A stretch of 64,000 nucleotides of DNA from Gentiana macrophylla. Its lineage: Eukaryota > Streptophyta > Magnoliopsida > Gentianales > Gentianaceae. The notes beneath the pieces were generated by a model, which was given only the letters and a program-made list of their open reading frames with translations, was not told where the DNA came from and made no database searches. Location of the stretch: positions 1-64,000 of the forward strand of contig JAOBSW010000896.1 in NCBI GenBank assembly GCA_026214975.1. The letters run 5' to 3'. Numbering within the stretch: position 1 is the first letter of the stretch; the number at the start of each line of letters is the position of its first letter. Positions 45,700 to 57,088 of the stretch are shown one piece after another. The position numbers were made by a program, and so were the translations under genes.

Positions 45700-48136
45700 G
45701 ACACTTACTGATCACGTTGAAATTAGTACTATAAAGCATGCCTTTATTTGCCCTGAATTATTCTCAATTGATAAATGATAGTCAGATTATTGCATGTAAT
45801 GTGTGTCAATTGCCTAGTGTCGGTTCCTTGATCGTTAATTCTGCACTTTGTATTTTATCCCGATATTTGGTACTGTTCGACCTCGTTTTACGTGATTTTC
45901 AGGAGTAACATATTATGGAGCTAAAGAGGAGTGAGTCCGGATTATAGAAAAGACATTTGGCCGAAGTCAAGAAAGTCTATATAAAGTCTGCTAGGCCAGA
46001 AAGGATAGAGAATAGGCCCGAAGCCGTGGAAACCCTAGCCGCAGCCGCAAAGCCTTGGGCAACACGAAAAAAGAAGATCCGTAATTTGTATTATGTCAAA
46101 GTACTCAAATCCATTTAAGATCCTGAGTTTCCAGACACATCGCACTTCCGCTCGGGTCGAGGCTGCCACTCAGTCCTAAGACAAATCAAAGAAAAGCGGG
46201 GAACCTCTCGCTGCTTTTTAGAATTCGACATCATGATGTGTTTTCACACCATCGACCGACATCGACTCATGTCAATCTTTAAGGAAGAGATCGACGATCC
46301 CAAGTTCTTTTACTCCATTCAGAAAGTATTTTATGCCGGACGACTCAAGTTTGAAACCTTTTTATTTTAAATCAAAGATTCAATCTTTTCTGGCTTTAGT
46401 AAATAAGAAAAATCCGAAAGATGTTCGTTGTTTGCGGTGATACTACCAAAATTTCAAGTTGGCTAAGTCGTCTTTATATTAATCCTTACGTGCCTCTGGA
46501 ATCCATTTTTTTCCTATTTCCTTTTGAATTTGTTTTTGTGTATAATGTGCATATTCATTTTTTTTTATTGTATTGATAGGAATTCTCTTGTTAAGAAACC
46601 TATGAATTGATTAAAACCTCTATCAAGTGCATACAAATCAGTAAAGTAAGTCTTATTTAGGATGTGGACAACCCTATCACTCGTACTTCGGGTTTCCATC
46701 AAGAACAGGGCGGGCGGCTTGAACTCTAATTTGATCCAGGTATTAAATCCCTCCGTTGAGATGCTCAGCTGACTCCTTAACCTTGATAGGAAGATGACTT
46801 ATTCAATAATTTGTGCATAAGGGTAAGAAACTTTGGATGAACTAATGCGAATGGGTGGAAGCTTTGCTGCTCGGAAACACCCTGTGCTGACCACACTGAG
46901 AGGGGTTCGCACTGGAAATTTCATAAAACTGAGCGAAGATGCCCAGGGCGGCGTTCCACAGAATATATGACTCACACTCCTTTACGTTTTAGAAATTTCA
47001 TAAAACCTGGGGAGTAACTCTTCATTCGCACTGATAATGAAGAAATAAATCTTGAAAAAGTGGGCAATAGGTCGCACAGTAATAAATCATAGTTGTCCCA
47101 ACTTAGGGTTAGATCAACTAAGTCGGTTTTACCGCTCTATATAAAGGTTGTGCCAATCTATTGTAATATATACTCTCATACACTTGAATCTACCACAATT
47201 ATTATATATTTTCTATGAAATAAAGAGTTCGTGATTTTCTTTTGAGTTCGTTTGCTTGGTTATCTTCTTCAATCCATCAGCTTGCTTGAGTTGATCAAGC
47301 TAGACCCACCATCGAAGAATCTATGAAGCTTTGAACGTTCGTTTATACTTTTATCATGGTAGATTAAGTTAGATTAACGTGTTGTAATTACTATGCATGT
47401 CTAAACAAACTGTAATTAATCCTAGTAACTAGAACAACATGATGTAATTTCAGAATTAGGAGCCACCCCGACGGCGAAGGCGACGGTCTATATCGCAGCC
47501 GCGGGACACCTTTTAGGTCATCTTAATCTGAAGATTCGGCGTCAGCTACATTGATCGACATGTTTAATTCACAGCATGTTAGATTTGGCCAATCAGCTTA
47601 TTGTACATCATAAATTAACATGAAGGACGATAAAGTGAAATGTTAGTTAGGACATAGTCTGGATCAATCCTTTGGAACATGCTAGTCAATCCACGATAGC
47701 TGCTTAGAGAGGTTCTCGGTCTTGTGCCGGCACTTTTTAAAACTTATTGCGTGTGAGTTAATACAACCAGCGAAGGAGGTTAACAACACATAGACGTCTA
47801 TTGCCCTTTGAATGGAAGTAGATAAGATTAGGAGATTGCACCCGTAGCTTAAAACTGAATTAGAACACGTTCTGGTTGGACTAGGTAATTGCAGAAAAGT
47901 AGACAAGAGGATTAATTACACTAAGTTATGAGATCGGTAAGGAGGGATACACCAATTACATTTATGTTCTTATGTTGGTCTAGGGACCACTATTTGTCTT
48001 CTTGAGTAGATTTATGAATTATTATCTGTGTTGCATTGTCTCTGTGGGATCAACCTCGAATCGCCTTTACTATGCTACGATTGACCTAGTACTCTTGCTA
48101 GTATTTTGTGAGTATTGGTGGCTTACACGCAGATCA
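45700..48136 (+). repeat. LTR-like block L1 of Athila/Tat-like Gypsy element H
   Basis: Homologous but diverged sequence occurs at 54290-55330 (shared: cctttatttgccctgaatt / cctttatttaccccgaatt, tttggtactgtt..., the gacggt(c/g)tatat block at 47486, and gttgatcgaca near 47553). It ends just before a tRNA primer-binding site at 48143, so it is the 5' LTR of element H. The start is approximate. The segment about 46080-47100 has no counterpart in L2 and may be an insertion of unknown type. Confidence 0.65.
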
Positions 48137-48142
48137 AGTTTT

Positions 48143-48161
48143 TGGCACCGTTGCCGGTGAC
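48143..48161 (+). promoter_or_regulatory. Primer-binding site of element H
   Basis: tggcaccgttgccggtgac follows tttt after the LTR end. It is the tggcgccgttgccgggga-type site used by plant Athila/Tat-like Gypsy elements (non-Met tRNA). Confidence 0.8.
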
Positions 48162-48467
48162 AATTGCCAATATAGATTATTATATTCATTAAATCTAATT
48201 AATGATTATTCTTTTCTGTTCGTTGCTTTAATTTAGAGTCTAGAGTCTGTTCTGTATCAATCATGTATACTTTTACGATTAGAAAAGGGAAACAACTTCT
48301 GAGACAGTGACATATCCTGCCGCAGCCACGAGATTCTGTGACTCAGATTCTGATCTCTTCTTTGTTTTTCTGTGTTTACCCTTGTGTGTTATTAGTTAGT
48401 AGGTCTGCAACTGTTGGGTCTGGACCCAGCTGAAGCGTGAAATTACTAACCGTGTTTTTGTTTTATT

Positions 48468-49010
48468 TTGTATGTCTTACAGAGATACAGAACGCTTTCG
48501 ACATCAACCCAGAAAGATCGTAGGGATTCGAAGTTTGTTAGCACTATGCCACGAACTATTTTGAATGTCGTTACCATCTCTATGTATCCAGGCTCCAAGG
48601 TACGGGGCAATATGAAGCGGACAAAAAGAGAGTGGAACTGGAAAATGATGCAGCTAGAGCTAAGAAAGAAAGAGAAGCCGATCTAAAAGAGTGCGAGAAC
48701 TACCACCCAGGTGAGTTTCCTATTGAATTAACTGAAATATCCTCTACTGATTCCGATCCTGAAGAGGACCCTGATACTATGTTCTCTGAGTCAGAGGATT
48801 ACCCTGACTCAGACACTATAGTCAAGTTAGGAGACCCTGGTACCATTAGACTCCCAGTCTCGATTAATGGAATCTCTTTAGGATTAGGGATGTGCAACTC
48901 AGGCTCTAGTTTTAATATTCTCCTTTCTCACTCTACAAACATGCAAAATTCAAGGTTGGGTTGGATGAGGTACGCAGCATGCGTTTTTTCGATCATGAGG
49001 TCGATATTCT
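48468..49010 (+). pseudogene. gag/protease remnant of element H
   Basis: Short open pieces at 48468-48686 and 48632-49024. The second has a charged start (ENDAARAKKEREADLKECEN), an acidic middle (STDSDPEEDPDTMFSESED) and a protease-like segment, TIRLPVSINGISLGLG, then C-N-S-G-S-S near 48890-48905. The position of the catalytic Asp (expected D-S-G) is Asn (codon aac at 48896-48898). Most of gag is missing. The reading is cut by a LINE fragment at 49012. Confidence 0.6.
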
Positions 49011-49011
49011 A

Positions 49012-49110
49012 TTTTTTTGGTTAAATGTAAAAATATATTAAACCAAGGTATGCAAGATACAAGAAGTTACATCATAATCAAGGTAGGGACATCCCGATGA
49101 TCCGAGTGTG
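49012..49110 (-). mobile_element. 5'-truncated LINE 3' end
   Basis: A T-run followed by ggttaaatgtaaaaatatatt and accaaggtatgca matches the 3' terminus of the LINE at 61416 almost base for base for about 80 bp. Minus-strand LINE tail inside element H. The right boundary is unclear (homology fades near 49100). Confidence 0.72.
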
Positions 49111-49735
49111 AATGTTTTGTTAGGGCGTCATTCTTAGCAACCAGCCGAGCCATTATGGATTAGGCTAATGGTGACATCACGCTTAAGGTCAATAACGATG
49201 CAAGAACCTTTTCGATCCTGGAGCCGCTACCTAATCGACTAGGAGAATGCCGTTTTAGCTCGAGTTCTGGAGAAGTTAAAGTCAAAGAGACAGAGGATAT
49301 TCGAGATAAGAAGAAGCAAGTGTTAGTAGAAACCGGAGAGAAGGCATTTATGACGGTTTTTACTTTGAGAGAAAGATGAGAAGATTCACGACAAAGCGCC
49401 TAGGGAGGCAGTCAGTTTTGACGAGTCCACCCCGTGTAGTGAAGATTTGAAGTCAAGAATTGAAAATGTGAATTATTTGAGAAATAAGAGTAAGTCTCCA
49501 GTAGACATGGGAAGCCAAGTGCACTGGCAAAGAGGCCAAGAGTGCAAGGCTGAGAACTCAAGGTTTCACTAAGGAGGTTTGAGAAGAAGCGTGTTTGGAT
49601 GGAAAAAAGGAATGATTCTACTAGGGCATACAAATCCTAGGAAGAGCATTGTTCGAGAGAGAAGGAAGACGCATCTCGGTGAAAGCCTCCAGAGTGTGAG
49701 TTTGGAGGGTGAATACCCAAAAATCTGATTGAGAA
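49111..49735 (+). other. Internal remnant of element H
   Basis: Purine-rich sequence without a long open frame. It may be decayed pol or spacer of H. I cannot assign domains. Confidence 0.4.
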
Positions 49736-50190
49736 GAAGTTGAAAGAAAGGTGAGTTGACGACTCTAAACTCAGAACTACTTTTTAACCTTAGGTTAGAT
49801 AGAGTCGAATAAAAGTAGATGGAATGAACGACAAGGTTTTTTTGTCCTATCACATCCCGAGGTTTAATACCAAAGGATGGTGGGAAGGTTTTTTTACTTG
49901 TTGATCAATTCAGTGAAGTAGGTTAGTCGAGTCGGAGAGAAGATGCAAGAAGGATAAAGATTTAGTCTACAAGGAGTCAGTTTTGGATTGATTAATTGTC
50001 AAGGATTAAATGAGAAGTAAGTTGTTTTGACGTTTTGAGGAATCTGGAAGAGAAAAACTCTGGCGGCCACGAGAGCACCTCACGCAGTTGCGCCAGTACT
50101 TGAGTCCAGTTCCCGAGGTTTGACTGAATTCTGGGGACTCATGATGGCGCTTGGACCCCACGCGCTGCACCGGAAATCTGACGGGGCAGT
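49736..50190 (+). repeat. 3' region shared by elements H and I (copy 1)
   Basis: From 49748 the sequence aaggtgagttgacgactcta, followed by aactcagaac, aligns with 59316 onward (aaggtaagtcaaactggcga, then aactcagaac). Similarity continues through gatgg(t/a)(g/t)ttgggaaggtttttt and gtgaagtaggtta for about 180 bp. It is non-coding and lies after the truncated coding part in both elements. Confidence 0.75.
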
Positions 50191-50531
50191 GAACTGTTCC
50201 ATCACCCTCTCCACTACTCCACATTTCTCTCTTCCCCATTACTCCACCATTACTCCTCTTCACATCAATCCCGTCAATCCTCCCTCAATCCACTCACCCA
50301 CCATTACTCCTTCCCACTTTTCTATACAACCTATTAAAATTCGCACTCATTCAAATTCAATCACCCTCTTTCTATATAAACCACCTTATACCTTCACCAT
50401 TTTCTATCACCAACACAATTTTTACTTCTTCTTCTACACTACTCGGCCACCACCTCCATAGCACCACCATCAATTAACCACAACCACACCACTAAATCAC
50501 CATTTCCATAACCCAAATTTCCCACCTTTTC
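50190..50531 (+). promoter_or_regulatory. G-poor, CT-rich leader with TATA motif
   Basis: About 340 bp with almost no G on the plus strand, containing tctatataaacc at about 50371-50382 and CT/CA-rich sequence after it. It looks like a TATA promoter with a pyrimidine-rich leader. After removal of solo LTR K (TSD ctaaa) it continues at 52247 and leads to the coding relic at 52423. Promoter function is inferred. Confidence 0.45.
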
Positions 50532-50536
50532 CTAAA

Positions 50537-52241
50537 TGTTGGTCCCTTGAAAAGGCTTTGGTTAAGTTTAGAGGGGTGGGGGTGAATAAACTTAACACTT
50601 AAAACTTTTGGAGTTGACAAACTTAGCAAGGTCGAGAGCTTTCTTGGCCGATCGCTCGATGAGTCTCTGTGACCACTCGATGGTCTGGCCGATCGTTGAT
50701 GTAACTGAATTTGTTTCAGCGGAATATATTTAGTTTAAGCCTTATTACTTGTTGTTAAAAGAATGATACTAAGTATTGGATACTCAGTAGTGTAAGTGTG
50801 TGATTCAGTTGCTAATTTCAGTAGCTTGATGTGATCAGTATACTAAATAATAGAAAGTAAATGTAGAAAGTAAGTAGGCCAGATTTATAGTGGTTCCAGG
50901 TGGTGTAATCCTGTCAGTCCACTCTTCTCCTGTGATGTTGGTGGAATTCACTAGAGATCCTTGAGGTTGCAGTTACAAAAATCCCTAAGTTGTTTGTCCT
51001 TCACCAATGACTATGGCTTCACAAACTGAACACTTGAAACAGATAGGATTGCTGCTCCAAAGTATTCCACTGGTCCTTGAAGGGTACGATTGCCTCTTCA
51101 CCAGCTCCACCACACACACACAACAGTTCTTGACACCCAAAAGATGCTTCACTGTCTTCAGCAGGTTTCTTGTAAAATCAAATAAATGATTCTGTTGTCA
51201 GCAGCTTGATCAGGATGAAATGATCAACAGCTTGATGTCTTCAAGTGTGTATACTTGATGTAACTTGATAGCAGATTACACTTGAAGGAATTACTTGATC
51301 AGTAAGTTTAAGCTCAGTGTATGCAAGCAGGGTAGTTTTCTTGAAAAACTAGACAGCTTCGAATAGATTATTTTTGCTTCTTAATTTTCATCACTTGTAA
51401 CTGAATCAGGACTCTTCTATTTATAGGTGAGAATCCCGTGGCTTATGTTTGAATTTCAAACATAGCCGTTTCAGACTTGTCTCTATCTTGACTTGCTTTT
51501 TGTCTCTGTTCATAGGGTGACTTTGTCGATTAACTTTTTGTGATTTTAAGACTCATCCACCCTTTGACTTGTATCCATTGGATAAAGCTCTGAATCTTTC
51601 CAACGTTCCTTTAATCTTGACCATTGATTTGTTGACAAAATCAAGGCTTGTAATCCATCCTTATCCTTTTAATCTTCCAATGTAACCTTTGATTAAATCG
51701 AGAATTATACTCAGCAAATATCTAAAGTATATCAGCCTGCTGATGTACATATTTGTCAGCAGGTTTCAGTCTGTTGTATTTTAATAACACTTCAGTTGAC
51801 TTCTTCTTATCTAACCTGTTAATTATGAAGTTAGAGTACACCATTTTGAACATAACTAAGTTCCAATCACCACTTAACATATGGAACTTAGACCATGTAC
51901 ACAAGGTATATTTAATCAGTTTAGGTCATCACAGACTTCCCTAAGTTCTGATTCCTTGACTTTAAATACTAAGTCTGATCCCTTAGCCTTCAATAACTGA
52001 GTTTGAACCCTCAGCCTTCAGTCATCAGCAAGTCCCTAGTAAGTCTACTGACCTAGACACTCTACTGACCTAGACAGGTCTGCTGATAAAGTCAACTGAC
52101 CTATTTACAGTGCTTGTTTGATCAACCCTATACAAAGAGAAAACTCTAATAAACCTATACATTTGATCTAGACACCTTTTTGCCTTTGCTCTACAACAAC
52201 TAGTCTGGCACTCATCATTAAAACTTAAAATATGTCAAACA
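50537..52241 (-). mobile_element. Solo LTR K of the E family
   Basis: 1705 bp, tgttggtccc...caaaca, matching both LTRs of Copia E end to end. Flanked by the perfect 5 bp duplication ctaaa (50532-50536 and 52242-52246). No internal region: a solo LTR. The block 50620-50710 contains many c-g-a/t-c-g strings where the E copies read CAG/CTG. Confidence 0.92.
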
Positions 52242-52422
52242 CTAAATGCTATAGTCAAAATCCTAATTTATGCAATTTTAGTTCATTTCCATTCATTAGA
52301 AGTTGCAGAGAGTGTCCAGAAATTCAAAACCCAGAAATCCGAAACTCTGGAAGCAGTGAAGCTTCCTGTCGCAGCGGCGAGAACACTTTTTCAGCAGAAT
52401 CTGAGCCCAAGTCAAAGTATTT

Positions 52423-53481
52423 CATGGCTAGTAGAGGAAACCCCGCACCAAGACGTCAAGGAGGACAACAGAGAGTTTAGGGCGATGACGTTCTAACTAT
52501 TAATGGTGTCGACCAATTCGCCTATATTGCTATCTATAAGTCATTTTGGACTCATTGGAATGGGCGGTCGGTCGCAAAGGAAGAGGCGTAGATCTCAATG
52601 AGTGCGGTAACATTATACCACGAGTGCTCCAATTTTATGGCATAGCGGATTGGCTCTTATCCCTCCTACATTCAACGCCACCATTGCCTGTGAGGTTTAT
52701 GCCTACATGGCGGCAAACCCGAATCTAATGTCGCTATTGTTCGAGGGGTTCACATCATTTTTTCTATCGAAAGTATTAATGCCCGCTTTGGCATAGAAAA
52801 TGCACCACTTCATGATAAGGAGTTCACCGCTGCCACTAGAGAGCACGATCGAAGCGCCTGATGCGTATTGCTGAGTATTATGATGTGCAGTGGGATTTTG
52901 GCGCCAACAATTTCCCAACTACCTTCTATTCAAACAAGCTGGCATGGGACGCTCGTATGTTGCATGGATTTGTGATCACTCACCTTTTGCCCAATGCTCA
53001 CACGGACATAGGCTGAGCTCATGTACTATCTTGATATCGAGAATGATGTAAACATTGGTCTATTGATGCACGAGAGGATTCTCTAAGTTTTCGGGATGAG
53101 GAGAGAGATTTTTCCGTATGGCAACCTGATAGATGCTTTGGCGATAACGTAGAGTGCCATGTTCTAGCTGCTGATGAGAGACTCAAGCCGCTGCCTATTC
53201 TTGACAGCGAGTCGGTTGCCGTCACGGGAAGGCAAAGAAGAAGGCCAGTGATACCAGCACAAGGACGTGCTAGACCTCAACCAGAGTTTCAAGCTGAGGT
53301 GACTAGGGAGTTGACAACCATGCAAGCCATGCTCAATCATATGATGGCACATCTAAACATTCCTCCCTATGCCCCACCACGGAGAGCCCCTAGGCATGAC
53401 CCATCTTCTTCGGGGGCCGGCCCTTCTTCTGCTGCACCACCTCCTATTGTCAAAGACTACGAGGACATTGACTCTGATTAG
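52423..53481 (+). pseudogene. Relic of a plant-transposon-type second ORF
   Basis: It starts at ATG 52423 (MASRGNPAPRRQGGQQRV) and then stops; the following sequence stays coding-like in changing frames. Recognisable sense strings are VAIVRGVHIIFSIESINARF (about 52735), APLHDKEFTAATREHDRS and MYYLDIENDVNIGLLMHERI (about 53020). The last piece, 53248-53481, has FQAEVTRELTTMQAMLNHMM followed by a P/S-rich, acidic tail (IVKDYEDIDSD). This resembles the 'putative plant transposon protein' ORFs of Athila/Tat-like elements; that link is from general knowledge and is tentative. At least six breaks. Confidence 0.55.
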
Positions 53482-53827
53482 TAGGCTCGTCTGAGACTTT
53501 TAGCTTTATTCTCTCCATTGTTGTCATTTTCATTTTCTTTCTTTTATTTCCTAACTTTGCAAATTATGGTTTTTCTTTTCAATAAAAAGTAATTTGAATG
53601 GCATAAATTGTTTGCATTTTAATTTAATTTGCTTACTGTCATTTAAATATTCTGTATTTTATCGTGTTACTCCGCTTTTTGGCTTTTTTTTGTATGTTAG
53701 ACTTTCTTATTGCAGATCTTCGCATATTTTCATTGAAGATTCGCCCGAGTTGTGATGACTATAGATTCATTACATACGCTCCACGCTTAACCCAAGCTAA
53801 GTTCCTTTTCGTTTTTAATCTTTTCAT

Positions 53828-53862
53828 CATTGGGGACAATGCTTTGATTAAGTGGGGGTAGG
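53828..53862 (+). promoter_or_regulatory. ggggacaatg block and polypurine tract
   Basis: attggggacaatg followed by aagtgggggtagg. This pair is typical of the 3' end of the coding part in Athila/Tat-like elements and would act as a PPT. An LTR-like block (L2) follows from about 54290. Confidence 0.6.
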
Positions 53863-54289
53863 AACGTCACATAGCTTTTGACGATTCATTTCATCAATTC
53901 TTTGACTTGTCATGATTCTTTTCGATACATTTTTCACCACTTAGTCTTTTCGAGTTGATTTCAAACACAATTGCAAGGATATGAAATCTTTGACCTTTTG
54001 AAGCTAATTAATTACATTTTGTTTCATGAACGAAATAAAAGTCATGTCACTTTTGAAGTTGTAGCTTATTAACCGCATTTTCTTGGCATGAACCGCCTTT
54101 TTACACGTGTATAACCCACGATCTTCAGTATGTAGTTGGATGCTTGTTATTTTGACTTGGGTTGACCCTAGTTTTCCAAGTTTTGTTCTACCTATGGTCA
54201 TTTAGGTCAAGTTGTGGATCTTATAAGGGCTAAGGAAAAACGGATTCGGTAGTTTATCAAAGTGTAGAACGTGAGGATAGATAGATTTT

Positions 54290-55330
54290 TGAGTATTTTG
54301 ATAACGCTCTAAATACTACCATTAATTATACCTTTATTTACCCCGAATTGTGCTCGAGAGGAGATAGATAGGCTCGTTATCATATGGAATATGTGTTAAA
54401 TTCTATGTGCATGATTCTAGGTTTACGTTTCCGCATCTTTTTTATTATCCCGTCGATTTGGTACTGTTTGGTCTTGTTTTATACACTTTTCAGGATGTAT
54501 CAAAAATGGGGATAGCTAAGGACGGATCCAGACTAAAAGAAAGACATTGGGCCAAGAGAATGGAGTCTAGGAAGAAATCAGCCAGAAAAAAGGATGAAGA
54601 GCTGGGCCGATTTACCGAAGCCCAGGTCCCGTTTACCGAGGACACGAAACTGGAGTCCGCCGTATCTACTAGGTCGGTTAGGGCTTATGTGAGTCGTAAG
54701 TTGGCTATAATGCTTATATAAAGCCACGGAATTCAATTGTAACATAGGCAATACAATAAAATACATATTTTTATATAGAATTGATGCAATAAAGTTCTTT
54801 TAAAAGCTTTTGGCGATTTATTTTCTGGTTTCCTCCCCTCCAGCCATCTCTAGCTTAAGTAGATCAAGCTAGATCTCCATAACCAAAGGTATGAAACTTG
54901 AACGTTCCTTTATTTATTTATTATGGTAGATCTACCTGTATTTATGTGTTATAGTTAATCTTACTTGAATTAATCAGAACGAAGCAATGTAGATTCCATA
55001 ATAGGAACCACCGCCCCCGGTAAACCGACGGTGTATACCGGTTTACCGAGGAAATAATTAGAAAGCCTAATCTGGAGAATTGGCGTCATCTACGTTGATC
55101 GACAGATTTAATTTACATGTTTGTAGCCTGATAAACTATTTGCATGTCATCATAAAGTAACACGAAGGACTTGCAAGGTGAAGTGTTAGTTAGGACATTG
55201 TCTTGATGGATCCCTAGGAACGTGCTAGTCATTTTCGATAGTTGCTTAGGGAGGTTTTCGGCCTCGTGCTGGCATCTCTAGTTCTTACGGCGTATGAACT
55301 AATACAACCAACGAAGGAGGCTATTTGCGT
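54290..55330 (+). repeat. LTR-like block L2 (Athila/Tat-like, partial)
   Basis: Diverged homologue of L1. It has tttaccga motifs at 54611 and 54632 and an inverted pair at 55016-55052. A 104-codon reading at 54407-54721 lies inside it and is not taken as a gene. The right end is truncated where block L3 begins. Confidence 0.6.
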
Positions 55331-55429
55331 ATAAATTGTCTGTTGTCCTTATGATGACGGTTAAAATAGTCTATCCTACGGCATCAACATTCTATCCATT
55401 ATGAGCTAAAAATAGTTGTTTCGACCTAT

Positions 55430-56795
55430 AATGAACCATTTAAGTTGAATATCATATGTCGGGTTCGTGAGTCAAGAAATCTGCACTTAACGTTTATTTT
55501 CATTATTTCGTGCATTATTTGATTATTTTCAGGATACGAAATATTGGGCTGAGCATTATGGACGAATCTGGAGTGGATTAAACGAAAAGAATGGGCCTAG
55601 GTATTCCAGAACCTTCCACTTAAGTCGGCTAAAGAAAAAAGAAGAAATTGCCCTCGGTTTACCGAGGTGGGCTGTCGGTTTACCGAGCTTCCATAACCTT
55701 CCGAAACATGTTTTCTTGGACGAGGGGTAGAACTAGGTGTTTCTAAGTCAGTTTAGGTAGCTATTACTAAGAGGCTTCACCTCAGAATTCAATGTACCAC
55801 ACAACTATTACAAGTATTATACAATAAAAGTTCTTTGTTCTTTATTTTATTATTTTATTAGTTCTGGTCGGAGAGACGACGGAGTCGCCGCCTATGGAGA
55901 GACCCGAGGGAGATCTATGCTCGTCTTCAAGGGTATGATTTTCTGTCTTTTCCAAGACGTAGATATGTCGTTGTTTTATTCGACTAATATGTTTTAATTG
56001 CTTATTTAGTTTAATTATGTAGTAGTTAGTTTATTTTACCTCATGTGTTATAGAACTAATTCGTTGGTGAAAAAATCATGAAATAGTGGTTGCATTCTTC
56101 AGATCTGCGACGGTCTATATCGCTATATCTGAAGACCTAGTAAATTATTTGTTCATGATAATCAGCGCCAGCTACGTTGATCGATAGATTTAATTTACAT
56201 GTTAGTAGCCTGATCAACTATTTGCATGTCATCGTAAACTAGCATGAAATACGAATAGTGAAGTGCTATGTTTGGACATTATCTAGATGGACCCTAGGAA
56301 CGTGTTGATCAGTGTCGACAGCGGTCTAGCCGGGTTTATGGTATGAGTTAGCACTCAATATCGATAGCTCTAGTTCTTTATGCGTATGGGTTATTACGGA
56401 CCAATTAAGGAAGGTAGCTTGCGTATAGATTGTCTACTACCATTATCGGAGTAGATAGGGTTAGGAGTTTTACCCGTAGCTGAAGAATGAATTCAAATTC
56501 ACCAATGGGAGGACTATTGCATGTGTGGGGGGGAATAACTAATTACTCATAATTGAACTAATACATTAGAAACTCTTGTTGCTCCGTTGAACTTGCATAA
56601 TCTTGCTAGTTGATTGTTACCAAATTTTCTACTGTCTATATTATAGTTGGTCGTAGACCATATTCATGACAAGCTCAATCTTGATAATTAGACATTTTTA
56701 CGAGTTTCTGTGGGATCAACCTTGACTCGCCAGTACTCTACTACGATAGACCTAGTCCTATTGCTAGTAAGTGCTTTGTAAGCAATCAAGATTTT
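55430..56795 (+). repeat. LTR-like block L3, 5' LTR of element I
   Basis: Related to L1 and L2 (gacggtctatatcgctatat at about 56110; ctgtgggatcaacc at about 56706). It ends next to a primer-binding site. Paired cggtttaccgag motifs at 55655 and 55676. The start is approximate. Confidence 0.6.
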
Positions 56796-56796
56796 C

Positions 56797-56815
56797 TGGC
56801 GCCGTTGCTGGGGAC
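56797..56815 (+). promoter_or_regulatory. Primer-binding site of element I
   Basis: tggcgccgttgctggggac, 19 nt, the Athila/Tat-type tRNA site; compare 48143 and 61384. Confidence 0.85.
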
Positions 56816-57088
56816 TCATGGCAAGAATACCTTTTATTTAAGATTGAGTTTTCAGTATATTTGAGTCTGTTTAATAGTATGTTTATACTGGAGTCGTACA
56901 GAGTCAGTTCTGTTGAAATCTGGGAAAAACTTCATCCGGTTTACCGAGGGTCTCAATTTCGGCAGGATCGTTTCTGTCAGTTCAGTGTCAAGTCAGTAGT
57001 CAGAGTCTGTATTTTTTAGTCTTCCAGGCATGTGTAATAGCCGGTGAGGCAAGTCACTAACCTTTTTATGTTCTTTTTGTGACTTGTA

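Noticed and set aside
50120..50461. 113-codon proline/threonine-rich plus-strand reading
   Set aside because: It results from the G-poor, CT-rich leader sequence; no domain and no start context.
54407..54721. 104-codon reading in block L2
   Set aside because: It is inside an LTR-like block homologous to L1, where the frame is not kept.
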